Assembly: GCA_963854735.1 (NCBI GenBank)
Contig: OY978103.1
Span: 868,001 to 932,000 of the forward strand
From: Marvania coccoides
Taxonomy: Eukaryota > Chlorophyta > Trebouxiophyceae > Chlorellales > Chlorellaceae
Length of the DNA stretch: 64,000 nt
Direction of reading: 5' to 3'
Under the pieces are notes generated by a model. It saw only the letters and a program-made list of their open reading frames with translations. It did not search any database and had not been told where the DNA came from. The translations under genes were made by a program, and so were the position numbers. Positions 10,098 to 21,172 of the stretch are shown one piece after another (the first letter of the stretch is position 1; every line of letters starts with the position of its first letter).

Positions 10098-12380
10098 ATG
10101 GGGAGCACCGCGGCGAAACAATTGGAATGCCCCGTTTTCAGGCCAACTCTCGATGTAAGTGGGGTCGACAAGGCCATGTCGGGCCCTCCCTCCCCGTCTG
10201 CTGCCCTTCGTTACCTTCAATATTATTTATTACCTGTATTTTGCCTGCCTTTGTCACCTCACCCCCCTAGTCGCTCTTCCCCCACACACAAAGAATGTCA
10301 TCTCATCCTGAACGTGTTTCGCTCCCTCTCCTCAGGACGTTCGGGGACTGAGCTTCGCCGAGTACGTGGAGCGCGTCGAGCCGCAGTGGCTGCACGTCGG
10401 CATCTGCCGCATCGTCGCCCCCAAAGGATGGACGCCTCGCAAGGGCGGGTACGACGACTTGGCCGACCTCCAGCTGCCTAGGTAAGCTGCAGTTCGCTTA
10501 GTCAACACCCCATACTCTTCATTCTTCCATTCTTTCATCTCTTTCAGCCCCACCAACAGCAAATAAACCTCATTTTTTCACTAAAAGAGACCCCCCCCCC
10601 AACACAAAAAATAACAGGCCCATTCGGCAGCACGTCACGGGGCGCCAGGGGCTGTACCGCACCCTCCTGATCGAGGAGAAGTCCATGCCGCTGGCCGCCT
10701 TCAAAAATTTGACTGCCGACCCTCACAATGCGCCCCCGAGCTCCGAACCTGAAACGCTGGAGCGCAAATTTTGGCGTAATCTGCCCATGAACCCGCCGCT
10801 GTACGGCGCAGATGTTATGGGTTCCATCTTCGACGAGCGCTGCCGCAGGTGGAACCTCCGCCGGCTGACGAGCGTGCTGGACGCTCCTCTGGCCTCCTGT
10901 GGCGCCAACATCCCGGGCGTCACCAGGCCGTACCTCTACGCCGGCTCGTGGCGCACGTTCTTCGCGTGGCATACCGAGGACCTGGACCTGCACAGCGTCA
11001 ACTACCTGCACACCGGCGCGCCCAAGACGTGGTACGTGGTCCCGCCGGCCGCGCGCGGGCGCTTTGAGCGCACTGCCGCCGACCTTCTGCCGGAGCTGTC
11101 GCGCTCCTGCCCCGAGTTCCTGCGGCACAAGGAGATTCTTCTGTCCCCCGCGCTGCTGGCGGCGCACAACATTCCCGTGGTAAAGGCGGTGCACCATGCG
11201 CGAGAGTTCGTGGTGGTGGGGCCGGGGGCGTACCACGCGGGATTCAACCACGGGTACAACCTGGCGGAGAGCGTGAACTTTGCCACGCCTTCGTGGGTGC
11301 CATTTGGCGCGCGCGCCTCGTTCTGCACGTGAGTTGAAATTTAACATTTGTTTATACGTTTTATTTCGATTTTTTTTTTTAAATTTTTTTATTCAATGTG
11401 TTTGAAGGGGATTCTATGCATATCTATACATATATTATATATCAACTTGTTATTATAGTAATAATTCGACTAGTTTATGTATTTATACCGGCGTTTTTGA
11501 ATTGTTGAATTTCCCGCGGTTCGTTCTTTCTTTCCTCCACAGGTGCCGCCCCGACTCTGTGAAGATTGACATGCGGCTGTTTGCAGACTACATGGACCCG
11601 GAGCTGAAAGAGGAGGTGATGGAGGCGTATTGCAGCGAGAGTGAGTCTGAGGGAGAGGAGGAGGAAGGAGACGGCGGGGAAGAAGAAAGTGAAGACGAGG
11701 AGGAGGAAGAAAGCAGCGCAGAAGAGGAGGAAGAGAGCGAGGAGGAGGAGGAGGAGGAGGAGGAGGAGGAGGAGGAGGAGGAGGAGGACGCGGAGAGGGC
11801 GAGCTCGCGGGCGGCGAGGGCCCGCAGGCGCAGTGGAGCGGCAGAGGAAGAAAGTGAGGAAGAAGAAAGCTCTGGCAGCGAGGAAGATAGCGAGGAAGAG
11901 GAGCTGCCGGCCAAGCGAGTGCGGCGACCCACCGCCAAGGCGCTCGAAAACGGAGCTGCAGCAGCGCTGGTGGCAGTTCCGCTGCAGAAGAAAGGAGCGG
12001 CCTCCTCAGCGGCCAGGCCGGCACAGCAGCGCACCCCGCCGCTGGAGGCTGGGCGGCGGCGGCTTCACGTGCGGAGCGCTGCCAGGACCGGCAGGGCGGC
12101 GGCGAAAACTTCGGTCGCACCGCCGAAGCACCCGCAGCGCGTCAGCAGGGTGACCGCCAAACAGGGGCAGCGGAAGCGCGACGCGGTGGCGCGGGCGGCG
12201 CGGCACGATCGCCGCGCCCATGTGACCGCGAAGGGTGGCAGCGGGAGGGGCAACAACGCTAGCAGAGACGGGGGCCCTGGGGCTCCCAGCAGCAGGCCTG
12301 GGTCGAAACGAGGGGCCGCCAAGGCGTGGTACCGCATGTTTGACACGCTGCTGCCCTCGCTAAAGCGCGCCAGGACCTAA
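10098..12380 (+). CDS. JmjN/JmjC histone lysine demethylase (KDM4-like)
   Basis: Exons 10098-10154, 10336-10481, 10618-11328 and 11543-12380. The JmjN domain is in the first two exons (CPVFRPTLDVRGLSFAEYVE, GICRIVAPKGWTP). The JmjC domain follows closely the KDM4 type: FFAWHTEDLDLHSVNYLHTG supplies the iron-binding His and Glu, and GAYHAGFNHGYNLAESVNFA the second His; FCTCRPDS gives the zinc-binding Cys pair. KDM4 enzymes demethylate trimethylated H3K9/H3K36 using Fe(II) and 2-oxoglutarate. No PHD or Tudor domain follows. Instead there is an acidic tract of about 100 residues (nearly pure Glu/Ser, coded by GAG/GAA repeats at 11640-11915) and then a basic Arg/Lys/Ala-rich tail of about 150 residues. 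Nuclear location is expected. Confidence 0.92.
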
Positions 12381-13155
12381 AAGAAAGAAAGAGCCTTCCC
12401 GCTTCGGTTGAGAGCGGCCACAGTCAAAACCACATTTTTAATGGATTTTTTTGCACCTTGACAGTTATAATGTTACAATGCTGCTGCGCATTAAATAAAA
12501 CGCATGTTTACAGCCATGGAGGGTGTGTTACTTTTCTCAATCCTTCGTCCTTCTTGACAATTCAATTGGTCGGGCTGTGCAATTTTTTTTTGTTGGCCGG
12601 CTTTTTTTTGTCTTTTTGTTTACCACGCATGCATTTCTTCTTTATTTGTTTGCTGGAAGCACTTCATGCCAGCAGCTTTTCTTGCCCTCATCAATCAATA
12701 ATTTTTAGCACAAAATTTTTTTTCCCCGCTTTCTCTGTCCTGCTTCTTTCATTTTGCTATAGTCTCCCATGTTTCTTTTACCTTGCTTCCCCGCCTGCAC
12801 TTGCTTCCTTTTTTTCATGGATACTCTGACAAGAAATTACTGACCTAAAGTAAAAAATGAAAAAATTGCAAGTAGGAAAAAAATGCTGCCAGGCTCGAGA
12901 CAAAAGAAAAACAAGTAAAAAGGGGGCATAATTAATTGAGACATTCATTGCATTTCTATCTATGTCATTAACGTGAGTATCGTTCATTCAGTCATACACA
13001 AAACACAGCTCGCCTTCCCAGCGTGAAAATATTTTTTTCTCGTGCATTTTCATACAGAAACACTACCAAAACAAACGTATCCACCACAGTGCTGCATGCC
13101 ACGGTTGCGCGCGTCTCAATCTCACCCCTCCTATCCCTGAAAAAAAATCCACTCT
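12381..13155. other. Convergent 3' region, no gene seen
   Basis: T-rich DNA between the ends of the JmjC gene (+) and isoamylase gene (-). An AATAAA signal occurs near 12493. Short reading frames on both strands are low in complexity and not supported. Confidence 0.5.
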
Positions 13156-16100
13156 TTACGCGTCTTTCGCCACCAAGAGGATTGCGGAGTGAGCCTGCAT
13201 GCCGTAGTGAGGCTCCACGCCGGCATTTCCTCCCACGGTGTAGTCGCGCGGCGCCGGCAGGTTGGTGTCCACCAGGCGGCACCATTTCTTGCCTGCCGGG
13301 GGCTGCGGCAGAGCCACCCTCACCTCAAAGGAATGGGCGTTGAAGGCAGCGAAGAGGTCGCCGCAGCCTTGTCCCCTGCACTCAAAAAAATATCGAAGAC
13401 TTTTAGAGGGGTTTTGAGATCATTTGCAGCGAAGAAAAAATGGGGGGAAAATTCCGACAGGATTTTTTTTTTTTTGAAGCCGCTAAAGTTTATGAAATCG
13501 CATTTTAAAATTACGAAAAAATGATTCAAGCATTATTTATTGTAAGATGCTGAGAAAAAGTACCTTTCGTGCAGCGAAAAGGCTAGGAACCGGCTCTCCT
13601 CATCGTCCCATCGCTCCTCGTGCCACGTGACGTCCTGCCGGCTTAAAAAGTCAGCTCGACCCAGCAGCGGACACTCTCTCCTGAATTTTACGAGCTCCGA
13701 GTAGAAGCGGAACCACCCGTCTGAGCTCTCCTCCTCCATTGCAGCGCTCATCTCGTGCCAGTTGATTTGCGTCATGTCGGAGTCGTGGCCGTACCAATTG
13801 TTGTTGCCGCCGCGCGTCTGCGCGTACTCATCGCCTGCCAGCAGCATGGGGGTGCCCTGGCTGAGCATCAGCGCCAGGTGGAGGTTGCGCATCTGCCGCG
13901 CCCGGAGCGCCTTCACGCCTGCAGGGGGAAAACATTCAAAACTCGCATTAGCAATCCATAACCGACTAAATTAAAAATATATGTAAATGAAAAATCAGGT
14001 TTTGAGGCATTTGGACAAATTTCGTCAAGTACCAAAGAAAAAATCAACCAACCTGCGTCGCCTGTGGGCCCCTCCGCGCCGCAGTTCCACGTAAAATTGT
14101 CGTTGGAGCCGTCGCGGTTCTGCTCCCCGTTGGCGTCGTTGTGCTTCTCGTTGTAAGACACGAGATCTGCCAGCGTGAAGCCGTCGTGAGCGATAACAAA
14201 GTTGACAGAGTGGTAGGGACGGCGGCCAGAGGGGCCATAGAGGTCCTGGCTGCCAGCCAGACGGGTCGCAAAGGCGGCCTTCATGCCCGCGTCGCCCCTG
14301 AACATAGATATAATAAAGAGCATAGATATAACAAAGAGAAGTGAGCGCCATGCAGAAATGGTGACAGCGTAATGCAGCGCGCATTGACAAAAATATTATA
14401 GGAGTGCTGCTGAAATGCAGATCAATATTTTTAGAAGCTCGTTGTACGTCTAAAACGCCGACATTCATCAATTTTTCTCTCACCTGATGAAGCGCCGCAC
14501 GTCGTCTCTGTACTTTCCATTCCATTCAGCCCAGCGCCCGTAGGCAGGGAACGTCCCCACCTGGTACATGCCAATGTCCCACGGCTCCGCAATCACCTTG
14601 ACCCCGGATAAGATCGGATCTTTTGCAATCTCCCGGATCAAAGGGGGGTCCTCCAGGGGCCTGCCCTTCTCGTCCCGGCACAGGCAGGACGCCAGGTCGA
14701 AGCGGAAGCCGTCCACGTGGAACTCCTCCACCCACCACCGCAGCGAGTCCATGATGAGCTTTCTTCCCAGGGGGGCGTTGCCGGCGATGGTGTTGCCGCA
14801 GCCAGAGGTGTTGAGCAGGCGAGTGTAGGCCTCAGGGTCCTGCTGGTAGTACTCCTTGGCGTCGATGCCGCGCCAGGACAGCAGGTAGGGGTCGTTGTCG
14901 TCGGCTGCAGGAGTGAGAGAGGCGGGAGAATACATTGACTGAATGAACGTAAAAAAATAGCAGTGGCAGCTTGAAAACAAAATCCGAAGTTGATATTAGG
15001 GATAATATGGACGAAATTAAGAAAAGCCAAATTTTATTATTATCGGCAGTGCTTTAACTGCGAGTATTAGAAAGTGTTTGGGAGGCTTCATGAAGTCGGT
15101 GTTCCTGAACACTGAAACAAGCAAAGGACACCCAGGTTCCACAGCTCAAAATTCTCAGAATCACGTCAGCTCTCACCTTCTGCGGTGTGATTGTACACCA
15201 CGTCCAGAATGACCTCAATCCCAGCCGCATGCAGCCTCTTCACCATCTCCTTGAACTCAGCAGCCGTGGCTACCGGGTCAGAGCCTTCAGCCGGCCCCCG
15301 CGCCTGGCTGGCCTCCCCAAACCGCGACATCGGCCCGAAAAAATTCAGGTGGGAGTACCCCCAGATGTTAGTCATGTGGTCTCGAGGGTTGGGCTGCCTT
15401 TGAAACTCCAGCTCGTCGTACTCAAAAACAGGCAGCAGCTCCACTGCATTGACCCCCAGAGCCACCAGGTGGTCCACCTTGTCGGCCAGGCCCAGGAAGG
15501 TGCCGCGCCGGGCGGCGGGGAGGCCTGAAGAGGGGTGCGCCGTGAAGGAGCGCACCGGCAGCTCCAGAATGACTAAGTCCTGCTCAGGGATGGCGGGACG
15601 GGCGTAGCCGGCGCCCCAGTCAAAGGGGGCGGTCGGGGCGAGGTCGAACGTGCCCAGGAAGCGGCTTCCAGTCTGCATGAAACAGTAGGAAAATGAGCAA
15701 ATATGATAACCAAAAAATATTATTATTTTCTTGGGGGATATCATGACGAAATTTTGGCTCGCTTACCTTCTTTTCAAACTGCTCAAACTCGTCTCGCACG
15801 CCAAACTGCGCCCTGCCCACCACGTAGCGCGCGTAGGGGTCCAGCAGAACCCGATTTTTATCCCAGCGGAAGGGCGTATCCCACCCTCCCTTGCCGTCCA
15901 CCCTGAGTCCGTACAGCACGCCGCAGGGCGGCAAACCCGGCACCAAGCCGTGCCACACCCCGCTGGCGTCGTCCCGGTGCAGGGGGAGCTCAGCTGCAGG
16001 GGCCCCGGCAGCATTGTAAAGACAGAGGACCACTGAGGTGGCGTGAGGGGCAGCCACCGCAAAATTGACGCCAGCGTCGCCTAGGGAGGGTCCCAGAGGC

Positions 16101-16403
16101 TGTGTGGCACCTGGCACGACGGTGAGGGTGTCAGGAAGGGCAGCGGCAGCGGCAGCGGCGACTCCCAAGCTGTTGCGGTTGAAAAATGTTTTCAAGATGC
16201 TATTGGGGGGCATGCTGGGCCGGCGGTGGCCGCTAGAGAAGCGGGCACGAAGCTGCAGGGCAAGGTGGGGTGTGAGAGAGTGGGGGAGAGGGGTTGGGAG
16301 GGGGGTGAGAAGTGCTTACACCTAGGCTAGGAGAGAGAGGCTTGGTGCGAGGCAGTGTGAGTGCCGAGCGGAGCGTGGCGGGACGGAGACAAACTGGCGT
16401 CAT
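13156..16403 (-). CDS. ISA: Isoamylase-type starch debranching enzyme, plastid
   Basis: Seven exons (16320-16403, 15767-16252, 15177-15672, 14484-14904, 14053-14297, 13564-13918, 13156-13375) add up to exactly 769 codons including stop. The enzyme hydrolyses alpha-1,6 branches of glucan and trims amylopectin. The first exon encodes [19 protein letters not shown], a clear transit peptide. A CBM48-like N-terminal domain ([17 protein letters not shown]) precedes the GH13 barrel: [12 protein letters not shown], the nucleophile region DGFRFDLAS, the acid/base VKVIAEPWD, and [17 protein letters not shown]. The tail exon ends in an all-beta domain ([27 protein letters not shown]). I cannot decide between ISA1 and ISA3 subtype; the compact length favours ISA3. 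It starts 427 bp from the divergent BOP1 gene. Confidence 0.93.
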
Positions 16404-16829
16404 TGCGGACTGGGAGAGATCATATAATTGGCGAGACAGCTTGGTTCTGCAGGTAGGGTGCTTGAAACGATGCGTACAGGGAGATTCAGCGCCTCCGGCT
16501 TGAGTCCGCTGCTCTTGAAGACTTAATTGAATAATCAAATTCAGGTTTGCGTGTTGGGATCGCTCTTGCTGCGAAATCGAGCGTGCAATTTGTAAAATGG
16601 CGCGCAAACATAGAACATTTGCAGCCTCCGCCGCCTGAGTAGCACAAGCATTTTAATCGAATTTCAACATACGTTTTATATTTAAAATCGCTCGAACTCG
16701 CTTTCAGTCCCGACAAACCACAAAAAATCTTTCAAAATTCACGGATGCATTATAATTAGTCTCCAAAACAAATTCCATTTCAAGTGTTCACCGTGAATTG
16801 CCGTTTATTTAGTAAATTTTTACACCACC
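16404..16829. promoter_or_regulatory. Divergent intergenic region between isoamylase and BOP1
   Basis: Both flanking genes start at its edges and are transcribed outward, so the two promoters lie in this region of about 426 bp. No individual element is recognised. Confidence 0.45.
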
Positions 16830-19667
16830 ATGCCCCCTGCGAAGCGCGAGGCCAACGGCGCTGGCAAGGCCATGTCCAAGCCGAAGGAGGCAAAGGAGCC
16901 GCTGTGGGACAGCGATGACGCGCTGCCCGCTGAGGACCTGGAGCTCTCCAGCAGCGACGAGGAGGGCGGCGCAAACGAGCAGGAGGTGGCGGATGCTATG
17001 CTAGACTACGTGGCGGCAGCTCGGCGGCAGAAGAAAAAGCGGCAGGCAGCGGCAGAGCACGGGGCAGCGGCGGACGGGTCGGAGAGCGAGCTGGACAGTG
17101 ACTTTGGGGAAGAAACCGACAGCGAAGATGAAGAGGAGGAAGAAGAAAGCGATGATGAGCTGGAAATCACTCCAGACGGCGGAGCAGCGGCAGCAGCAGC
17201 AGCAGAATCCTCAGACGACGAAGAGGGGGAGGAGGAGCAGGAGGATGGCGCCGCGGTGGAAGACCCTGCCAGCGACTCTTCGGAGGACGAGCGACCCAAT
17301 CGCAACACCGTTGGCGACATTCCTCTGGCTTGGTATAAAGACGAGGAGCACATCGGGTACGACGCAGACGGCGGGGTGATCGCGAAGAAGGGCCGCAAAG
17401 ACGCGCTGGAGCGGCTGCTGGCGCGCAACGACTCCGCCAAGGAGTGGCGAACAATCTACGATGAATACAATGATGAAGAAATTGAGCTTTCTAAAGAAGA
17501 GATGCGAATGATTCAGCGCATCCGCGCCGGCAAGTTTGCGCACATCGAGGTGGACCCGTTCGAGCCCGAGAACGACTGGTTCAGCCGCGTCCCTGAGGTG
17601 ATGCCGCTGAGCGGAGCGCCGGAGCCAAAGCGGCGGTTCATCCCTAGTAAATGGGAGGAGAAGCGGGTGGTGAAGCTGGTGCGGGCCATGCGCAAGGGGT
17701 GGCTGAAGAGGACGGCGCCGGAGGAGGCCCCCAGCGTCTATTTAATGTGGCAGGACGACGGTACGAGTTCTTATTATCACTATCATTTTTATTTTAGACC
17801 CCACATTTTTTCTCTCCTGATTTTCTCCTTTCTTTTATTTATCCCCCACTAAATCAAACCGTTTGATCCCGCTTTTCTCTTTGAATGCAACAGGCAAAGT
17901 GGCGGACAAGACGGGGGCTGGCCTGACGTACATCCCTGCACCGAAGCTCAAACTTCCCGGCCACGAGGAGTCCTACCACCCCCCGCCCGAGTACCTCCCC
18001 ACAGAGGAGGAGCGCAACGCGGCTGCCATGGAGGCAGAGGCGGAAGGGGAGCGCCCGCCCTTCCAGCCCACCTCTTTTGACGCTCTCAGGAAGGTGCCGG
18101 CCTATGCCGACTTCATCAGAGAGCGGTTCGAGCGCTGTCTGGACCTGTACCTGTGCCCCCGGGCGCGCATCAAGCGCCTCAACGTGGAAGGCGAGTCCTT
18201 AAAACGCAATCCCTTTTTTCTGTTTACATTCCACTCCCCCCCCGCCATTTTTATGCAATGTTATTCATAAAAACGCCTGAAACATTCATTCAGTATTGGG
18301 CATCGAAAGCCCTTAAAATTTAACTGCGTTATTTTTCTGTTTCCACCTCTTATCTAATCTTCAAATTTCCTCTATGTATTTGAAATTTCTACAGACCCCA
18401 GGGCGCTAATTCCCAAGCTACCGAAGCCCAAGGACCTGCAGCCCTTCCCCACGCTGCTCGCCCTCCGCTTCCTGGGCCACAAGGGGCCCGTGCGCACCCT
18501 CTCCCCCGACCCTTCCGGCCAGTGGCTGCTCTCTGGCTCAGCCGACGGCACCGTCAAGCTCTGGGAGGTTCAAACCGGGCGAGAATTAGCCAGCTGGGAT
18601 CTGGGGGAGGTCGTCACCAGCGTGGCGTGGTGCCCCAACCCTGAGGTGAGCTTGGCGGCGGTCGCAGCGGGCTCCAAGGTGCTGCTGTTGCCGCTGGAGT
18701 GCGGCGCTGACGACCGCATCGCAGCCACAGAAGCAGCGCTGGACGCCGCTGTCGCGGCGTCGGCGGCGGGCGCTACGGACGCGGAGGGAGGCGGCGCGGT
18801 GGCTGGGGCGTGGAGCAGGGCGAGCAGCGGCGCGGCGGCGGCGGTGGGCGCTGTGGAAGTGCCGCATGGGTTCTCGGTGAAGCACGTGACGTGGCACGCG
18901 CGAGGGGACTATTTTTCCAGCGTGGCGCCCACGGGCAACACGCGCGCGGTGCTGGTGCACCAGCTCGCGCGCGGCAGCACCCAAAATCCGTTTAGGAAGA
19001 ACAGGGGGCGGGTGGTAAGTTGCATAGTTTATCTATTTTTTTAATCTCATTGTTTTCTATCCACGAGTTTATAGAGCGTCCCATTTTATTTTTCGTTATA
19101 CAGCAATACATTAACGTTTCCATATCCAACTAATATTTGAACTCGACGTTTTCCCATCTTTCTCAGGTGCGAGCCGCCTTCCACCCCACCAAGCCCTTCT
19201 TCTTCGTGGCCACGCAGCAGGCGGTGCGCGTCTACAACCTGGCGAAGCAGGCGCTCGCCAAAAAGCTCATCAGCGGCTCCGGGGTCATCACCTCTCTAGA
19301 CATCCACCCCTCTGGCGACCACGTCATCATCGGCGCGGAGGACCGCCGGCTTTGCTGGTACGACATGGATCTTTCCACCAAACCGTACCGCGCGCTGCGG
19401 TACCACACACACGCCGTGCGCGGTGCGGCGTTCCACCGCTCCTACCCGCTGTTTGCCTCGGCGTCTGACGACGCCACCGTCCACGTTTTCCACGGTATGG
19501 TGTACTCGGACCTGATGACTAACCCCCTGATTGTGCCGGTGAAAATCCTGCGGGGGCACACCCGGACCAACGCAGCTGGCGTGCATGCGGTGGTTTTCCA
19601 CCCCACCCAACCGTGGCTCTTCACTGCGGGAGCAGACGGCGACGTCTGCCTGTTTGTCAACCCTTGA
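16830..19667 (+). CDS. BOP1: BOP1-type ribosome biogenesis protein (BOP1NT + WD40)
   Basis: Exons 16830-17760, 17894-18190, 18395-19014 and 19167-19667. The second intron has a GC donor (AAG|GCGAGT) and AG acceptor, and its splice restores the family sequence [20 protein letters not shown]. The N-terminus is acidic and Ser-rich, followed by the BOP1NT domain ([34 protein letters not shown]) and a C-terminal WD40 propeller ([42 protein letters not shown]). BOP1 with PES1 and WDR12 forms the PeBoW complex, needed for pre-rRNA cleavage and 60S maturation in the nucleolus. An Ala/Gly-rich insertion of about 50 residues interrupts the propeller near 18730-18850. Confidence 0.93.
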
Positions 19668-19981
19668 AACAACGTGAAACAAACGGGGTGGGATGGGTGG
19701 GTGAGTGGGTCATTGATGGTTGCGTGTTGGAACAACAACCATTTGGTTGGAAAGAACAGAAGAAGGTGTAAAGGAAAGCTCCCGAAGCCTTTGGTTGTAT
19801 TTGTCCCCAAGTCCTATAGCCCCAAGTCTACCTTCCAGTGAAAGCCCAGAAGAATGGAAGTGGAAAAAAAAATGAGAGAATTGAAATTTCCTCGCCTGCT
19901 CTCGAGCCTGTTTGTTTTTTAATTATACAAGTAAATTTAGCAATGATTTGTTCAATTCGAAATCAAATTTAAAACACAGTG
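19668..19981. other. Short intergenic region, no gene seen
   Basis: About 314 bp between two plus-strand genes. It should hold the 3' UTR of BOP1 and the promoter of the WW/GYF gene. No other feature seen. Confidence 0.5.
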
Positions 19982-21049
19982 ATGGAAGCGCCCCCAACTG
20001 ATGTGATCGCGGCAGCAGCTATTGAGTGGCAAGCAGCTTACGACCACGCCTCCCAGGCCTGGTACTATTACAACACGGCCACTAGGGAGCGCAGCTGGGA
20101 TCCCCCGCCGGGCTGGGTTGCAGCGCAAGAAAACGAAGCCACCACCGCTGCGGTGGCGGATGGTTCTGGCCCCAAAGCAGCAGGCTACTTTTATGTGGAC
20201 GCGCATGGCACGATGCAGGGTCCTTTTAGCGAGGAGCAGTTACGGGCATGGCGGGGGCACTTACCAATGGACCTGCAAGTGTGGTGGCAGGAAGAAGAAG
20301 CGGCGGCGGTGGAGAGTGAAGGCTGGGGTAAAGAGGAGAAGGAAGGAGCAGCTGTGGAGGAGGGGAAGCAGCAGGAGGAGAGCAGCAGCGGGGGAGCGGC
20401 AAAAACTAGAGTGGGTGGAGAGGAAGAGGAAGAGCAGGACGCTTCAAACGCAACGACCCCAGCGGCAGAAATCGAGCGGCAGCAAGAGCGTTTAGCAGAG
20501 GGAAGCTTACCCCAGCCGCTGCATCGTCGGCGAGAAACCAAGGATTTGTCAGAAGTGCTGGGGGACGCAGAGCTGCTGGCGCAGTGGCGCTCAGAGCAAG
20601 ACCCTTCTTGTCCCGCCGCCGTCGGCTGCCTGGCGCCCCCTGCAGCGGTTTACGAAGCCGATAAAAAGAAAGACAGCTTCACATCGCTGGCGGAAGCAGC
20701 GCTTGCGGGGCTGCCCGCGCACGACGAGGCGGTGCAGCTGGCTGCCGCCGCCGCCACCGCTGGAAAGTCCATTCACGAGGCGGCAGAGTGGGGCAGGAGA
20801 GAGTACATGGACTATACCGCCACAGCCATGCATGCTGCGGGTGTGGGGCGGCTGCAGTCGGCGGACGGCGCGAGAGAGGGGCTGTATGCGGACATGGGGT
20901 CGTGGGTGGACCCTCGAACGATGGAGGCGCAGCTGGCCAAGGCGAAAGAGCGGGAAAAGCGTGGGCTGAGCGCCGCCGACGTGAAGAAGCTGAAGAAACA
21001 CAAGCAGGAGATGAAGGAGAAGAAGATGAAGGCGTGGCTGCTGGAATGA
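19982..21049 (+). CDS. WW-domain and GYF-domain protein
   Basis: A single exon of 355 codons starting at the ATG right after a GTG. Residues about 16-43 form a WW domain (WQAAYDHASQAWYYYNTATR, then SWDPPPGW), which binds proline-rich peptides. Residues about 67-105 form a GYF domain (GYFYVDAHGTMQGPFSEEQL, then RAWRGHLPMDLQVWW). A Glu-rich spacer follows, and then an Ala-rich C-terminal half with a very basic end (DVKKLKKHKQEMKEKKMK). Both domains are proline-rich ligand readers and are common in splicing factors, so a role in mRNA processing is likely but inferred. The lack of introns stands out among its neighbours. Confidence 0.85.
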   Translation: MEAPPTDVIAAAAIEWQAAYDHASQAWYYYNTATRERSWDPPPGWVAAQENEATTAAVADGSGPKAAGYFYVDAHGTMQGPFSEEQLRAWRGHLPMDLQVWWQEEEAAAVESEGWGKEEKEGAAVEEGKQQEESSSGGAAKTRVGGEEEEEQDASNATTPAAEIERQQERLAEGSLPQPLHRRRETKDLSEVLGDAELLAQWRSEQDPSCPAAVGCLAPPAAVYEADKKKDSFTSLAEAALAGLPAHDEAVQLAAAAATAGKSIHEAAEWGRREYMDYTATAMHAAGVGRLQSADGAREGLYADMGSWVDPRTMEAQLAKAKEREKRGLSAADVKKLKKHKQEMKEKKMKAWLLE

Positions 21050-21172
21050 ACGCAGGCTAGGCTGTACTAAAAAATAGTTCAAACTGTATGTTTGTAAACC
21101 GAAAAAACAAAATTTCTTCGCTATCAAAGAAACCAACAGGAAAAATGGCATATGCAACGCTCAAGCATCTGT

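Noticed and set aside
11641..12153. Long frames opposite and beside the Glu repeat (poly-Arg or poly-Ser products)
   Set aside because: They are other-frame readings of the GAG/GAA repeat in the JmjC gene and have no features of their own.
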